Assembly: GCF_000185965.1 (NCBI RefSeq) | Contig: NC_014924.1 | Span: forward strand, 2,232,001 to 2,296,000 | DNA length: 64,000 nucleotides | Reading direction: 5' to 3' | Source: Pseudoxanthomonas suwonensis 11-1 | Lineage (GTDB): Bacteria > Pseudomonadota > Gammaproteobacteria > Xanthomonadales > Xanthomonadaceae | In this document: piece after piece, positions 53,791 to 62,138 of the stretch | Position numbering within the stretch: the stretch's first letter is position 1 | Layout of the letters: each line of letters begins with the position of its first letter | Program-made: the position numbers and the translations under genes | Notes under the pieces: generated by a model | What the model was told of the DNA's origin: nothing | Database searches by the model: none | Seen by the model: only the letters and a program-made list of their open reading frames with translations

Positions 53791-54698
53791 GCCAGCCGCC
53801 CTTCCAGCGTCCGCTGCTGGGATCGGTTGAAGATGAGGATCGGCACCAGCAGCAGGAGCAGCATCACGATCGCCACCGCCGAGGCCGCCGGCCAGTCGCG
53901 GTTGTTGAAGAACTCGCCCCACAGCACGCGGCCGATCATCAGCGTGTCCGGGCCGCCCAGCATTTCCGGGATCACGAACTCGCCCACGGTCGGGATCATC
54001 ACCAGCATGCAGCCGGCGACGATGCCCGAACGCGACAGCGGCAGGGTGATGCGCACGAACGCCTTCCACGGCCGCGCGCCGAGGTCGTAGGCGGCCTCGA
54101 GCAGGCGGTTGTCCAGCTTCACCAGGTTGGCGTACAGCGGCAGGATCATGAAAGGCAGGTAGCAGTAGACGATGCCGATGTAGGCCGCCAGCGGGGTGTA
54201 GAGGATCCGCAGCGGCGCATCGATCAGGCCGGTCCACAGCAGGAAGCGGTTGAGGATGCCATTGGCGTCGAGGATGCCGATCCAGGCATAGACCCGGATC
54301 AGGAACGAGGTCCAAGACGGCAGCACCACCGCCATCAGCGCGATGTTGCGGGTGGACGGGTTCATCCTCGCGATGAAGTACGCCATCGGGTAGCCGATCA
54401 GCAGGCAGAACGCGGTGGAGACCACCGCGATCCTGATCGAGCTGAGGTAGGCCAGGCCGTACTGCGCGTCCATGAACAGCGCCGCGTAGTTGCCGAGGTT
54501 CAGGCGCAGGTGCAGCGCCTTGTCCACCACCTCCACGATCGGGGTGTACGGCGGCATGGCGATGGCCAGCCGCGAGAACGAGATCTTCAGCACGATCAGG
54601 AACGGGATCGCGAAGAAGAACAGCAGCCACAGGAAGGGGATGGCGATCACCGCCCAACGCCCCGACGGCAGGTAGCGGGACAGCGTGCGCAGGTTCAT
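53787..54698 (-). CDS. spuG: Polyamine ABC transporter permease (SpuG/PotH family)
   Basis: The 303-residue inner-membrane permease has about six helices and a short cytoplasmic N terminus (MNLRTLSRYLPSGRW). The first helix is VIAIPFLWLLFFFAIPFLIV, and the coupling motif LEAAYDLGARPWKAFVRI lies near 205-222. The SpuG position is fixed by its neighbours, with spuF upstream and spuH downstream. Its start overlaps the spuF stop (ATGA). It forms the translocation pore with SpuH. Confidence 0.95.
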   Translation of the reverse strand: MNLRTLSRYLPSGRWAVIAIPFLWLLFFFAIPFLIVLKISFSRLAIAMPPYTPIVEVVDKALHLRLNLGNYAALFMDAQYGLAYLSSIRIAVVSTAFCLLIGYPMAYFIARMNPSTRNIALMAVVLPSWTSFLIRVYAWIGILDANGILNRFLLWTGLIDAPLRILYTPLAAYIGIVYCYLPFMILPLYANLVKLDNRLLEAAYDLGARPWKAFVRITLPLSRSGIVAGCMLVMIPTVGEFVIPEMLGGPDTLMIGRVLWGEFFNNRDWPAASAVAIVMLLLLLVPILIFNRSQQRTLEGRLA

Positions 54699-55834
54699 GA
54701 CAGCAGCACCACGCCGTCGCTGTCGCGCCACCATACCCAGACCTCGTCGTTCCAGGTCAGCTCGTCGCTGGCCCAGCGCTGCTGGTTGGCGAAGTTGACC
54801 ATCAGCTTGGAACCGCTGGGCAGGCGCACGTGGAACACCGAGTGGCTGCCGAAGTAGGCGATGTCCTCGATGATGCCGCGGGCCTTGTTGTACGGCTGGT
54901 CGGGTTCGGCCTTGCCTATGCCCAGCTTTTCCGGGCGCAGGGCGAAGGACACCGGCTGGCCCTCGAAGCCGGTGATGCCGTGGCCGATGTAGATCGGCGC
55001 GTCGAAGAATGGGGTGCGCAGGGTCACGTAGTCCGGCTGGTCGTCGTCGATCACCGCGTCGACCAGGTTGACCGAACCGATGAACTCGGCGGCGAAGCGG
55101 TTGGCCGGCTGCTCGTAGATCTCGTCCGGCTTGCCGACCTGCTGGATCCAGCCCTGGTCCATCAGCGCGATGCGGCTGGCCATGGTCATGGCCTCCTCCT
55201 GGTCGTGGGTGACCATCACGCAGGTCACGCCGGAGGACTCGATGATGTTGACCAGCTCCAGCTGCATGCGCGAGCGCAGCTTCTTGTCCAGCGCGCCCAT
55301 CGGCTCGTCCAGCAGCAGCAGCTTCGGCCCCTTGGCCAGCGAACGGGCCAGCGCCACGCGCTGCTGCTGGCCACCGGAGAGCTGGTGCGGCTTGCGCTTG
55401 GCCAGCTTGCCCAGCTGCACCAGCTCGAGCATCTCCCCGACCCGCTTGCGCACCGCGTCGCGCGACAGGCCATCCTGCTTCAGGCCGAAGGCGATGTTCT
55501 GCTCGACGGTCATGTGCGGGAACAGCGCGTAGGACTGGAACATCATGTTGATCGGCCGCTCGTACGGCGGCAGCTCGTTCATGACCTCCCCGTCCAGCAC
55601 GATCCGGCCCTTGGTCGGCTGCTCGAATCCTGCCAGGCAGCGCAGCAGGGTCGACTTGCCGCTGCCGGAGCCACCCAGCAGGGCGAAGATCTCGCCCTTG
55701 CGGATGTCCAGGCTGACATCGTCCACGGCGACGAAGCCGTCGAATTCCTTGCGCACGTTCTCGATGCGCAGGTACCCGCCCGCTTCGCCGCCAGCGGCGG
55801 GGGTCGGGGTAGCGCGTTCGGGGCTTGACGCCAT
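54695..55834 (-). CDS. spuF: Polyamine ABC transporter ATP-binding protein (SpuF/PotG family)
   Basis: The 379-residue ATPase powers polyamine import. It has Walker A GGSGSGKSTLL (about 52-62), the Q-loop MMFQSYALFPHMTVEQN, signature LSGGQQQRVALARSLA, Walker B LLLDEPMGALD and the H-loop VTHDQEEAM. A C-terminal TOBE domain (about 290-379) may mediate regulation. The ATG has GGAG 5 bases upstream. A 69-bp gap with a perfect 9-bp stem-loop separates it from the upstream binding-protein gene. Confidence 0.95.
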   Translation of the reverse strand: MASSPERATPTPAAGGEAGGYLRIENVRKEFDGFVAVDDVSLDIRKGEIFALLGGSGSGKSTLLRCLAGFEQPTKGRIVLDGEVMNELPPYERPINMMFQSYALFPHMTVEQNIAFGLKQDGLSRDAVRKRVGEMLELVQLGKLAKRKPHQLSGGQQQRVALARSLAKGPKLLLLDEPMGALDKKLRSRMQLELVNIIESSGVTCVMVTHDQEEAMTMASRIALMDQGWIQQVGKPDEIYEQPANRFAAEFIGSVNLVDAVIDDDQPDYVTLRTPFFDAPIYIGHGITGFEGQPVSFALRPEKLGIGKAEPDQPYNKARGIIEDIAYFGSHSVFHVRLPSGSKLMVNFANQQRWASDELTWNDEVWVWWRDSDGVVLLS

Positions 55835-55860
55835 GTTTACTCCATTGGCAGGCATGGGGG

Positions 55861-55883
55861 GCGGGCCGCCGGGAGCGGCCCGC
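55861..55883 (-). promoter_or_regulatory. Intercistronic stem-loop after the second binding-protein gene
   Basis: GCGGGCCGC (55861-55869) and GCGGCCCGC (55875-55883) form a perfect 9-bp stem around CGGGA, 20 bp after the stop codon and without a T-run. Stem-loops at this place in ABC operons usually protect the upstream binding-protein message. Confidence 0.55.
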
Positions 55884-55903
55884 ACCTGCGGTAAGCGGGC
55901 AGC

Positions 55904-57031
55904 CTAACGGCCGCTCTTCAGTTCGGTCCAGATCCGGGTGTAGAGGCGGTCCACCTCGGGCGGGATCACCGCCAGCATGAACAGCTTTTCCGACACTTCC
56001 GGCGGCGGATAGATCGTCGGGTCATTGCGGATTTCGTCGTCCACTTGCGCCAGCGAGGCCGGCACGGGGTTGGGGAAGCTGACGTAGTTGGTGTTGGCCG
56101 CGGCCACGTCCGGGCGCAGCAGGAAGTCGATGAAGGCGTAGGCCTGGTCGACGTTCCTGGCATCCTTGGGGATGGCCAGCATGTCCACGAACAGCGGCGC
56201 GCCTTCCTTCGGGATCGAATAGGCGACCTTGACCCCGTTGCCGGCCTCGTCGGCGCGGTCGCGGGCCTGCAGCACGTCGCCGGACCAGCCCATCACCAGG
56301 CAGGCGCTCCCATTGGCCAGGGCATCGATGTACTGGCTGGAGTGGAAGCTGCGGATGTGGGGACGGATCTTGGCCAGCAGCGCGGCGCCCTTGCGGATCA
56401 CCTCGGGGTCGGTGCTGTTGGGATCCTCGCCCAGGTAGTTCAGCGCGGCCGGGATCGCCTCGGTCGGCGTGTCCAGGATCATCACGCCGCAATGGGCCAG
56501 CCTGGACACGTTCTCGGGCTTGAACAGCAGGTCCCAGCTGTTGGCGACCTCGGTGCCGCCAAAGGCCTCGGTGACCTTGTCGACGTTGTAGCCCAGGCCG
56601 GTCGTGCCCCACAGGTAGGGGATCGAATACTGGTTGCCCGGGTCCTGCACGGCGATGCGCTGCATCAGTTCGGGGTCGAGCCCGGCGTAGTTCTGCAGGC
56701 GGGAGGTGTCCAGCGGCTGGAACACGCCGGCCTGGATCTGGCGGCCAAGGAACTGCAGGGAGGGCACGACCACGTCGAAGCCGGAGCCGCCGGCCAGCAG
56801 CTTGGCTTCCAGCACCTCGTTGCTGTCGAACACGCCGTAGGTGACCTTGATCCCGGTTTCCTCCTGGAAGCGGGGGACCGTGTCCTCGGCGATGTAGTCG
56901 GACCAGTTGTACACATGCACCACCCCGGCGCCGGAAGGCTTGCCGCCCTCCTTGCCGGTTTCGCCCGACTGGCCGCACGCGGCCAACCCGAGCACCATCA
57001 GACCAAGCAACCCAGCCTTGCACGTACCCAT
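55904..57031 (-). CDS. Polyamine-binding lipoprotein (SpuD/SpuE/PotF family), second copy
   Basis: The 375-residue extracytoplasmic binding protein captures a polyamine for SpuFGH. A lipoprotein signal ends at LAAC (Cys19), so it is membrane-tethered rather than free in the periplasm. Pocket residues by alignment to PotF are W43 in YNWSDYI, the MGWSGD Trp and Asp, and F281 with D283 in EGAPLFVDM. A Phe at this place is the putrescine-type residue (E. coli PotF F276, P. aeruginosa SpuD F273), which suggests putrescine. It stands in the spuE position of the operon. Confidence 0.93.
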   Translation of the reverse strand: MGTCKAGLLGLMVLGLAACGQSGETGKEGGKPSGAGVVHVYNWSDYIAEDTVPRFQEETGIKVTYGVFDSNEVLEAKLLAGGSGFDVVVPSLQFLGRQIQAGVFQPLDTSRLQNYAGLDPELMQRIAVQDPGNQYSIPYLWGTTGLGYNVDKVTEAFGGTEVANSWDLLFKPENVSRLAHCGVMILDTPTEAIPAALNYLGEDPNSTDPEVIRKGAALLAKIRPHIRSFHSSQYIDALANGSACLVMGWSGDVLQARDRADEAGNGVKVAYSIPKEGAPLFVDMLAIPKDARNVDQAYAFIDFLLRPDVAAANTNYVSFPNPVPASLAQVDDEIRNDPTIYPPPEVSEKLFMLAVIPPEVDRLYTRIWTELKSGR

Positions 57032-57149
57032 CGCATCCCCTTTGCCCCATCGGGCGAGTGGTGGTCCCCGGCGCCATGGCAGGGGACGGCGGCCGGATCA
57101 CTCCGGCTGCCGCCCTGACAGGCCGCGGCCCTCCGACGGATGCGAAACC

Positions 57150-57169
57150 GGCGCCGCCTCGGCGGCGCC
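57150..57169 (-). promoter_or_regulatory. Intercistronic stem-loop after the first binding-protein gene
   Basis: GGCGCCGCC (57150-57158) and GGCGGCGCC (57161-57169) form a perfect 9-bp stem just after the stop codon, then GGTTTCG on the minus strand. It looks like a stabilising or weakly terminating element between the two binding-protein genes. Confidence 0.55.
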
Positions 57170-57180
57170 TGGCGGCCGGG

Positions 57181-58305
57181 TCAGCGGCCGGTCTTGATCT
57201 CCGTCCAGAGCCGCGTGTACAGCTTGTCCGTCTCCGGCGAGTTGATCGCGTAGGTGAACATGCGCTCGGCCACGTCCTCCGGCGGGTAGATCGTCGGATC
57301 GTTGCGGATCGCCTCGTCCACCAGCGGCGTCGCGGCGCTCACCGGGTTGGCGTACTGGATGTAATTGGTGTTGTTGGCGGCCACCTGCGGCTCGAGCAGG
57401 TAGTTGATGAACGCGTACGCGTTCTCCGGGTGCTTCGCATCGGCCGGGATGGCCAGCATGTCGAACCACTGCGGGGCGCCTTCCTTCGGGATCGAATAGG
57501 CGACGTTGACGCCGTTCTCCGCTTCCTCGGCGCGGTCGCGGGCCTGGATGATGTCGCCGGACCAGCCCACTGCCAGGCAGGTGCTGCCATTGGCCAGCGA
57601 GCTGACGTACTGGCTGGAGTGGAAGTTCTGCACGTACGGGCGGATCGACTTGATCAGGTCGGCGGCCTTCTGCAGCTTTTCCGGGTCCTCGCTATGCGGA
57701 TCCTCGCCCAGGTAATGCAGGGCGATCGGCAGCATGTCCGCGGGGGTATCCAGCAGGGTCACGCCGCAGTCCTTCAGCTTGCTGATGTTCTCCGGCTTGA
57801 AGACCAGGTCCCAGCTGTCGGCGACGTCGGTGGAGCCGAAGATCTCGGTGATCTTGTCGACGTTGTAGCCGATGCCGGTGGTACCCATCATGTAGGGCAC
57901 GCCGTACTCGTTGCCCGGATCCTGGCCGGCGATGCGCTCGAGCACCTTCGGGTCCAGGTTGGCCAGGTTCGGGATCCTGCTCTTGTCGAGCTTCCTGAAC
58001 ACGCCGGCCTGGATCTGGCGGCCGAAGAAGTTCAGGGTCGGCACGACGACGTCGTAGCCGCTGGAACCGGCCAGCAGTTTGGTCTCCAGCACTTCGTCGC
58101 TGTCGTAGACGTCATAGGTGACGCGGATGCCGGTCTGCTCCGTGAAGCCGGGGATGGTGTCCTCGGCGATGTAGTCGGAGTAGTTGTAGACGTTGAGGAC
58201 CTTCTCCTCGGCGCCACCTCCCGGCCCCTGCGCGGCATCGTCCTTGCCGCCACAGGCGGCAAGCAGGGTGGCGGCAATGCCCAGGGTGAGCAGGCGGAGC
58301 TTCAT
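57181..58305 (-). CDS. Polyamine-binding lipoprotein (SpuD/SpuE/PotF family), first copy
   Basis: The 374-residue lipoprotein (lipobox LAAC, Cys18) is a paralogue of the next gene downstream. The family parts are YNYSDYI (Y42 instead of the usual Trp), VGWSGDIIQARDR, and EGAPQWFDM with W280 and D282. A Trp at this pocket position is the spermidine-type residue (PotD W255; SpuE W271), so I infer spermidine binding although the gene is in the spuD position. It is transcribed after spuC, with 71 bp between. Confidence 0.93.
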   Translation of the reverse strand: MKLRLLTLGIAATLLAACGGKDDAAQGPGGGAEEKVLNVYNYSDYIAEDTIPGFTEQTGIRVTYDVYDSDEVLETKLLAGSSGYDVVVPTLNFFGRQIQAGVFRKLDKSRIPNLANLDPKVLERIAGQDPGNEYGVPYMMGTTGIGYNVDKITEIFGSTDVADSWDLVFKPENISKLKDCGVTLLDTPADMLPIALHYLGEDPHSEDPEKLQKAADLIKSIRPYVQNFHSSQYVSSLANGSTCLAVGWSGDIIQARDRAEEAENGVNVAYSIPKEGAPQWFDMLAIPADAKHPENAYAFINYLLEPQVAANNTNYIQYANPVSAATPLVDEAIRNDPTIYPPEDVAERMFTYAINSPETDKLYTRLWTEIKTGR

Positions 58306-58376
58306 CGTAGGTGTCCTCGGGGGGATGGGTTCAGGCGGTTCAGGTTAGCGCTGGCGAGGGGCTTTGCCCATCCCTT

Positions 58377-59741
58377 TCAGCGGCCGATCGCCTCCGCGGT
58401 CTCGCCCAGGGCCTTCCACGCCTTTTCGAACAGCTCGTCCACCTGCTCGCGGGTCAGCACCAGCGGCGGCGACAGCAGCATGGAGTCGTACGTGGCGCGC
58501 AGGATCAGGCCGTGGCGCAGTGCGGTATCGCGGCACAGGCCGCCGACCTTGCCACGCTCGGGGAAGAACTCCCGCCTGCCCTTGTCCGGGACCAGCTCCA
58601 GCGCGCCCATCATGCCGACGATGCGGGCCTGGCCCACCAGCCGGTGCTCGCCCAGTTCGGCCCAGCGCTGGGCCAGGTACGGGGCGACCTCCTCGCGGGC
58701 GGTGTCCACGATCCGCTCCTCGCGCATGATCCGCAGGTTCTCCAGCGCCACCGCCGCGCACACCGGGTGGCCCGAATAGGTGGCGCCGTGGGCCAGCTCG
58801 CCGCCGACGTCCTTCAGCACCCCGGCCACGCGGTCGTTGAACAGCGCCGCGCCCAGCGGGATGTAGCCGGAGGTGATGCCCTTGGCGATGGTCATCACGT
58901 CGGGCTGGATGCCGAAATGCTGGCTGCCGAACCACTGCCCGGTACGGCCGAAGCCGCAGATGACCTCGTCGGCCACCAGCAGCACGTCGTACTGGCGGCA
59001 GATCCGCTCGATCTCCTTCCAGTAGCTCATCGGCGGGATGTACACGCCGATGGCGCCCATCACCGGCTCGCCGATGAAGGCCGCGACCCGGTCCGGGCCC
59101 AGCTCCAGGATCTTCTGCTCCAGGCGGCGGGCGGCGACCAGCCCGTACTCCTCCTCCGACAGGTCGCCGCCGTCGGCGAACCAGAACGGCGGGTCGATGT
59201 GGTGGATGTCCGGGATCGGCAGCCCGCCCTGCTCGTGCATGCCCTTCATGCCGCCCAGGCTGGCGCCGGCAACGGTAGTGCCGTGGTAGCCGTTGTGGCG
59301 GCCGATGAAGATGTTCTTCCGCGGCTTGTCCTGGACCGCCCAGAAGTGCCGCACCAGGCGCAGGATGGTGTCGTTGGCCTCGGAGCCGGAGTTGACGAAG
59401 AAGGCGTGGTTGAGGTCGCCCGGCGCCAGCCCGGCCAGCTCGGCCGCCAGGCGGATGGTCGGCTCGGTGGTGCACTGGAAGAAGCTGTTGTAGTAGGCCA
59501 GCTGCTCCATCTGCCTGGCCGCCGCCTGGCCCAGCTCCTTGCGGCCGTAGCCGATGTTCACGCACCACAGGCCGGCGAAAGCGTCCAGCAGCTTGTTGCC
59601 CTCCGCATCCCAGACGTAGCAGCCCTCGCCCCGTACCAGTACCCGGGTACCCCGCTTCGCCAGCGCGGCGTTGTCGTTGAACGGGTGCAGGTGGTGGACG
59701 GCGTCCAGGCGCTGGAGTTCGGGAAGGTCGATCGGGGCCAT
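58377..59741 (-). CDS. spuC: Polyamine:pyruvate aminotransferase SpuC (class III)
   Basis: SpuC transfers the amino group of putrescine or related amines to pyruvate with PLP. The 454-residue class III aminotransferase has FVNSGSEANDTILRL (about 108-122), the NGYHGTTVAGASLGG loop, the cofactor Asp in LLVADEVICGFGRTG, and the Schiff-base Lys in TIAKGITSGYIPLG (Lys near 288). It is part of the spu operon, behind spuB by 55 bp and ahead of the binding proteins, so its substrate is most probably imported polyamine. Confidence 0.94.
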   Translation of the reverse strand: MAPIDLPELQRLDAVHHLHPFNDNAALAKRGTRVLVRGEGCYVWDAEGNKLLDAFAGLWCVNIGYGRKELGQAAARQMEQLAYYNSFFQCTTEPTIRLAAELAGLAPGDLNHAFFVNSGSEANDTILRLVRHFWAVQDKPRKNIFIGRHNGYHGTTVAGASLGGMKGMHEQGGLPIPDIHHIDPPFWFADGGDLSEEEYGLVAARRLEQKILELGPDRVAAFIGEPVMGAIGVYIPPMSYWKEIERICRQYDVLLVADEVICGFGRTGQWFGSQHFGIQPDVMTIAKGITSGYIPLGAALFNDRVAGVLKDVGGELAHGATYSGHPVCAAVALENLRIMREERIVDTAREEVAPYLAQRWAELGEHRLVGQARIVGMMGALELVPDKGRREFFPERGKVGGLCRDTALRHGLILRATYDSMLLSPPLVLTREQVDELFEKAWKALGETAEAIGR

Positions 59742-59796
59742 GCGGCGTTGTCCTTCGGGTTTTCGGGCCGTGCGCCGGCGGCCGGCGCGCGGCGGG

Positions 59797-61188
59797 TCAG
59801 ACGTTCAGCAGCAGGAACTCGCGCTCCCAGGAGCTGATCACGCGGAAGAAGGTCTCGTATTCCTTGCGCTTGACCGACACGTAGGCGCGCACGAAGCGCG
59901 GCCCCAGCAGGGTCGCCAGCGGGGTGCAGGTCTCCAGCTCGTCCAGCGCCTCGCCCAGCGAGCGCGGCAGGTCGTAGCCCAGTTCCTTGGCGCTGACCTC
60001 GGTCGGGGCGGTCGGGGTGAGCTGCTCGCGGATGCCCAGCAGGCCGCAGGCCAGGGTCGCGGCCATGGCCAGGTACGGGTTGGCGTCGGAGCCGGCGAAG
60101 CGGCTCTCCACGCGCTGGTTCTCCGGGGTGTCCATCGGCACGCGCAGGCCGCAGGTGCGGTTGTCGAAGCCCCAGCGCACGTTGCTCGGCGAGACCTCGC
60201 CGAACATCAGCCGCCGGTAGGAGTTCACGTTCGGGGCGAAGAAGGCCATCGCCATCGGCACGTACTTCTGCAGGCCAGCCAGGTAGTTGCCGAACACCGG
60301 GCTGAACTCGCCCGGCTTCTTCCCGGTGAACACGTTGCGGCCCTTGCGGTCCACCAGGCTCTGGTGGATGTGCATCGCGCTGCCGGGCTCGGTCTCCATC
60401 GGCTTGGCCAGGAAGGTGGCGTACACGCCGTGGCGCATCGCCGCCTCGCGCATGGTGCGCTTGAACAGGAACACCTGGTCGGCCAGCGACAGCCCGCCGG
60501 CGTGGGTGAAGTTGACCTCCAGCTGCGCCGCGCCGGACTCGTGGATCAGGGTGTCCACGTCCAGCTCCATCGCGTCGCAGTAGTCGTACATCAGGTCCAG
60601 GATCGGGTCGAATTCGTTGACCGCGTCGATCGAGTACGACTGCCGCGCCGTCTCCGGGCGGCCGGAGCGGCCGGCCGGGGGCAGCAGCGGGAAATCCGGG
60701 TCGGTGTTCTTCTGCACCAGGAAGAACTCCAGCTCCGGCGCCACCACCGGACGCAGGCCTTCCTTCTCGTACTCGGCCAGTACCTTGCGCAGCACGTTGC
60801 GCGGGGCCAGCTCGTGCGGATGGCCGTCCTTGGTGTAGCAGTCGTGGATGATCTGGGCGGTCGGGTCGGTGGCCCAGGGCACCATCCGCACCGTATCCGG
60901 ATCCGGCCGCAGCAGCATGTCCGAGTCCGAGGGGGAGGTCAGTTCGTAGTAGTCGTCCGGATAGTCGCCGGTGACCGTGGTGGCGAAAATACCTTCCGGC
61001 AGGCGGGTGCCGTAGTCGTGGCTGAACTTGTCGGCGGGGATGATCTTGCCGCGCGCATTGCCGGTGATGTCCGGCACCAGGCACTCCACCTCGGTGATGT
61101 GCCGCTCCTTGAGCCAGCGCCGGAGCGAGTTCTCCTGCTGCTGTTCGGTGCTCGGCTCGGGTTTTCGGGTGCGTTTGCGGGTACTCAT
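59797..61188 (-). CDS. spuB: Gamma-glutamylpolyamine synthetase (glutamine synthetase family)
   Basis: The 463-residue protein is of the glutamine synthetase fold. It is of the PuuA/SpuB type that ligates glutamate to a polyamine with ATP. Motifs include VPDITGNARGKIIP, PELEFFLVQKNTDPDF, the catalytic GSAMHIHQSL, the NSYRRL and NRTCGLRVP ATP loops, and ESRFAGSDANPYLA. It differs from GlnA in lacking the conserved adenylylation segment. It follows spuA with overlapping stop and start (4 bp), so SpuA and SpuB are made together. Confidence 0.94.
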   Translation of the reverse strand: MSTRKRTRKPEPSTEQQQENSLRRWLKERHITEVECLVPDITGNARGKIIPADKFSHDYGTRLPEGIFATTVTGDYPDDYYELTSPSDSDMLLRPDPDTVRMVPWATDPTAQIIHDCYTKDGHPHELAPRNVLRKVLAEYEKEGLRPVVAPELEFFLVQKNTDPDFPLLPPAGRSGRPETARQSYSIDAVNEFDPILDLMYDYCDAMELDVDTLIHESGAAQLEVNFTHAGGLSLADQVFLFKRTMREAAMRHGVYATFLAKPMETEPGSAMHIHQSLVDRKGRNVFTGKKPGEFSPVFGNYLAGLQKYVPMAMAFFAPNVNSYRRLMFGEVSPSNVRWGFDNRTCGLRVPMDTPENQRVESRFAGSDANPYLAMAATLACGLLGIREQLTPTAPTEVSAKELGYDLPRSLGEALDELETCTPLATLLGPRFVRAYVSVKRKEYETFFRVISSWEREFLLLNV

Positions 61189-61973
61189 GCGGTTGTCCGG
61201 GTGCGGTCGGGGGCCGGCGTGGCGGCGCGGCGTTCGGCCCAGGCCCGGCATGCATCGCCGAACGCGCGGAAGATCGCCAGGTAGAAGGGATTGGAGCTGA
61301 CCTGCCATTCGGGATGCCACTGCACCCCGAGCAGGAAACCGGGGCCGGTGCCGCGGAAGGCCTCGACCAGGCCGTCCGGCGCTCTGGCCTCGGCGACCAG
61401 GCCCTCGCCCAGACGGGCGATGCCCTGGCCGTGCAGCGAATTCACCCGGACCCGCGAGGTGCCGGCCAGTGAGGCCAGCAGGCCGCCGGGGACCAGGTCG
61501 ACGTCGTGCGCCGGACCGTACTGCGCGTCCAGCGGATCCTCTGGGTTCTCGCGGTGGTCCATCATCCCGGGGACCTCGTGCACCTTCTGGTGCAGGCGAC
61601 CGCCCAGGGCGACGTTGACCTCCTGCAGGCCGCGGCAGATCGCCAGTACCGGCAGGCCCATGGCGATCGCACGCGGGGCCAGGGCCAGGGTGTTGGCGTC
61701 GCGGGCGGGGTCGTGCAGGTTGCCCTCCCAGCTGGGCTCGTCGCTGTAATGGTGCGGCTCGATATTGCTGACCGCGCCGGTGAGCAGCAGGCCGTCCAGG
61801 CGGGAAAGCCACGTGTCCGGATCCGGGGCCGGCTGCAGCGAGGGCATCAGGACCGGGATGGCATCGGCGCCGTCGACCACCGCGCGCACGTACTTCTCGC
61901 CGGCGGCGAGGAAGGGGTGCGGACCGATCAGTTTGCGGTCGGTAGGCAGTCCGACCAGCGGCGTCAGGGCCAT
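61185..61973 (-). CDS. spuA: Gamma-glutamyl-GABA hydrolase (class I glutamine amidotransferase)
   Basis: SpuA/PuuD hydrolyses gamma-glutamyl-GABA to GABA and glutamate, the last step of the gamma-glutamylated putrescine route. The 262-residue protein has the nucleophile Cys in LAICRGLQEVNVALGG (Cys near 113) and the catalytic His and Glu in GVQWHPEWQ (near 217-225). The overall peptidase C26 layout (VGLPTDRK at the N terminus) is intact. It is the first gene of the operon, divergent from spuI, with 165 bp between. Confidence 0.94.
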   Translation of the reverse strand: MALTPLVGLPTDRKLIGPHPFLAAGEKYVRAVVDGADAIPVLMPSLQPAPDPDTWLSRLDGLLLTGAVSNIEPHHYSDEPSWEGNLHDPARDANTLALAPRAIAMGLPVLAICRGLQEVNVALGGRLHQKVHEVPGMMDHRENPEDPLDAQYGPAHDVDLVPGGLLASLAGTSRVRVNSLHGQGIARLGEGLVAEARAPDGLVEAFRGTGPGFLLGVQWHPEWQVSSNPFYLAIFRAFGDACRAWAERRAATPAPDRTRTTA

Positions 61974-62138
61974 GCGAGCAGCGTCCGATGGCGTTCAGGC
62001 AACTTACCCCGGCCGTTTTATTTTTACAACACGAGGCCATTACCCACGCGACAGGCGGCGCCGCGGCGGGCGATGGCGTTGAGTATTCTTGACGACAGCA
62101 CCGCTGTTACCCTCGTCTGGACCCGCCGAGCCACCGCC
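61974..62138. promoter_or_regulatory. Divergent promoter region spuA-spuI
   Basis: This 165-bp gap separates the two divergent polyamine transcripts. It contains an unusually A+T-rich block, CCGTTTTATTTTTACAACACG (about 62013-62033), suited to a promoter or regulator site. On the minus strand TAAAAT is a possible -10 for spuA. On the plus strand TTGAGT or TTGACG near 62081-62096 may be a -35 for spuI. No gene is seen. Confidence 0.5.
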
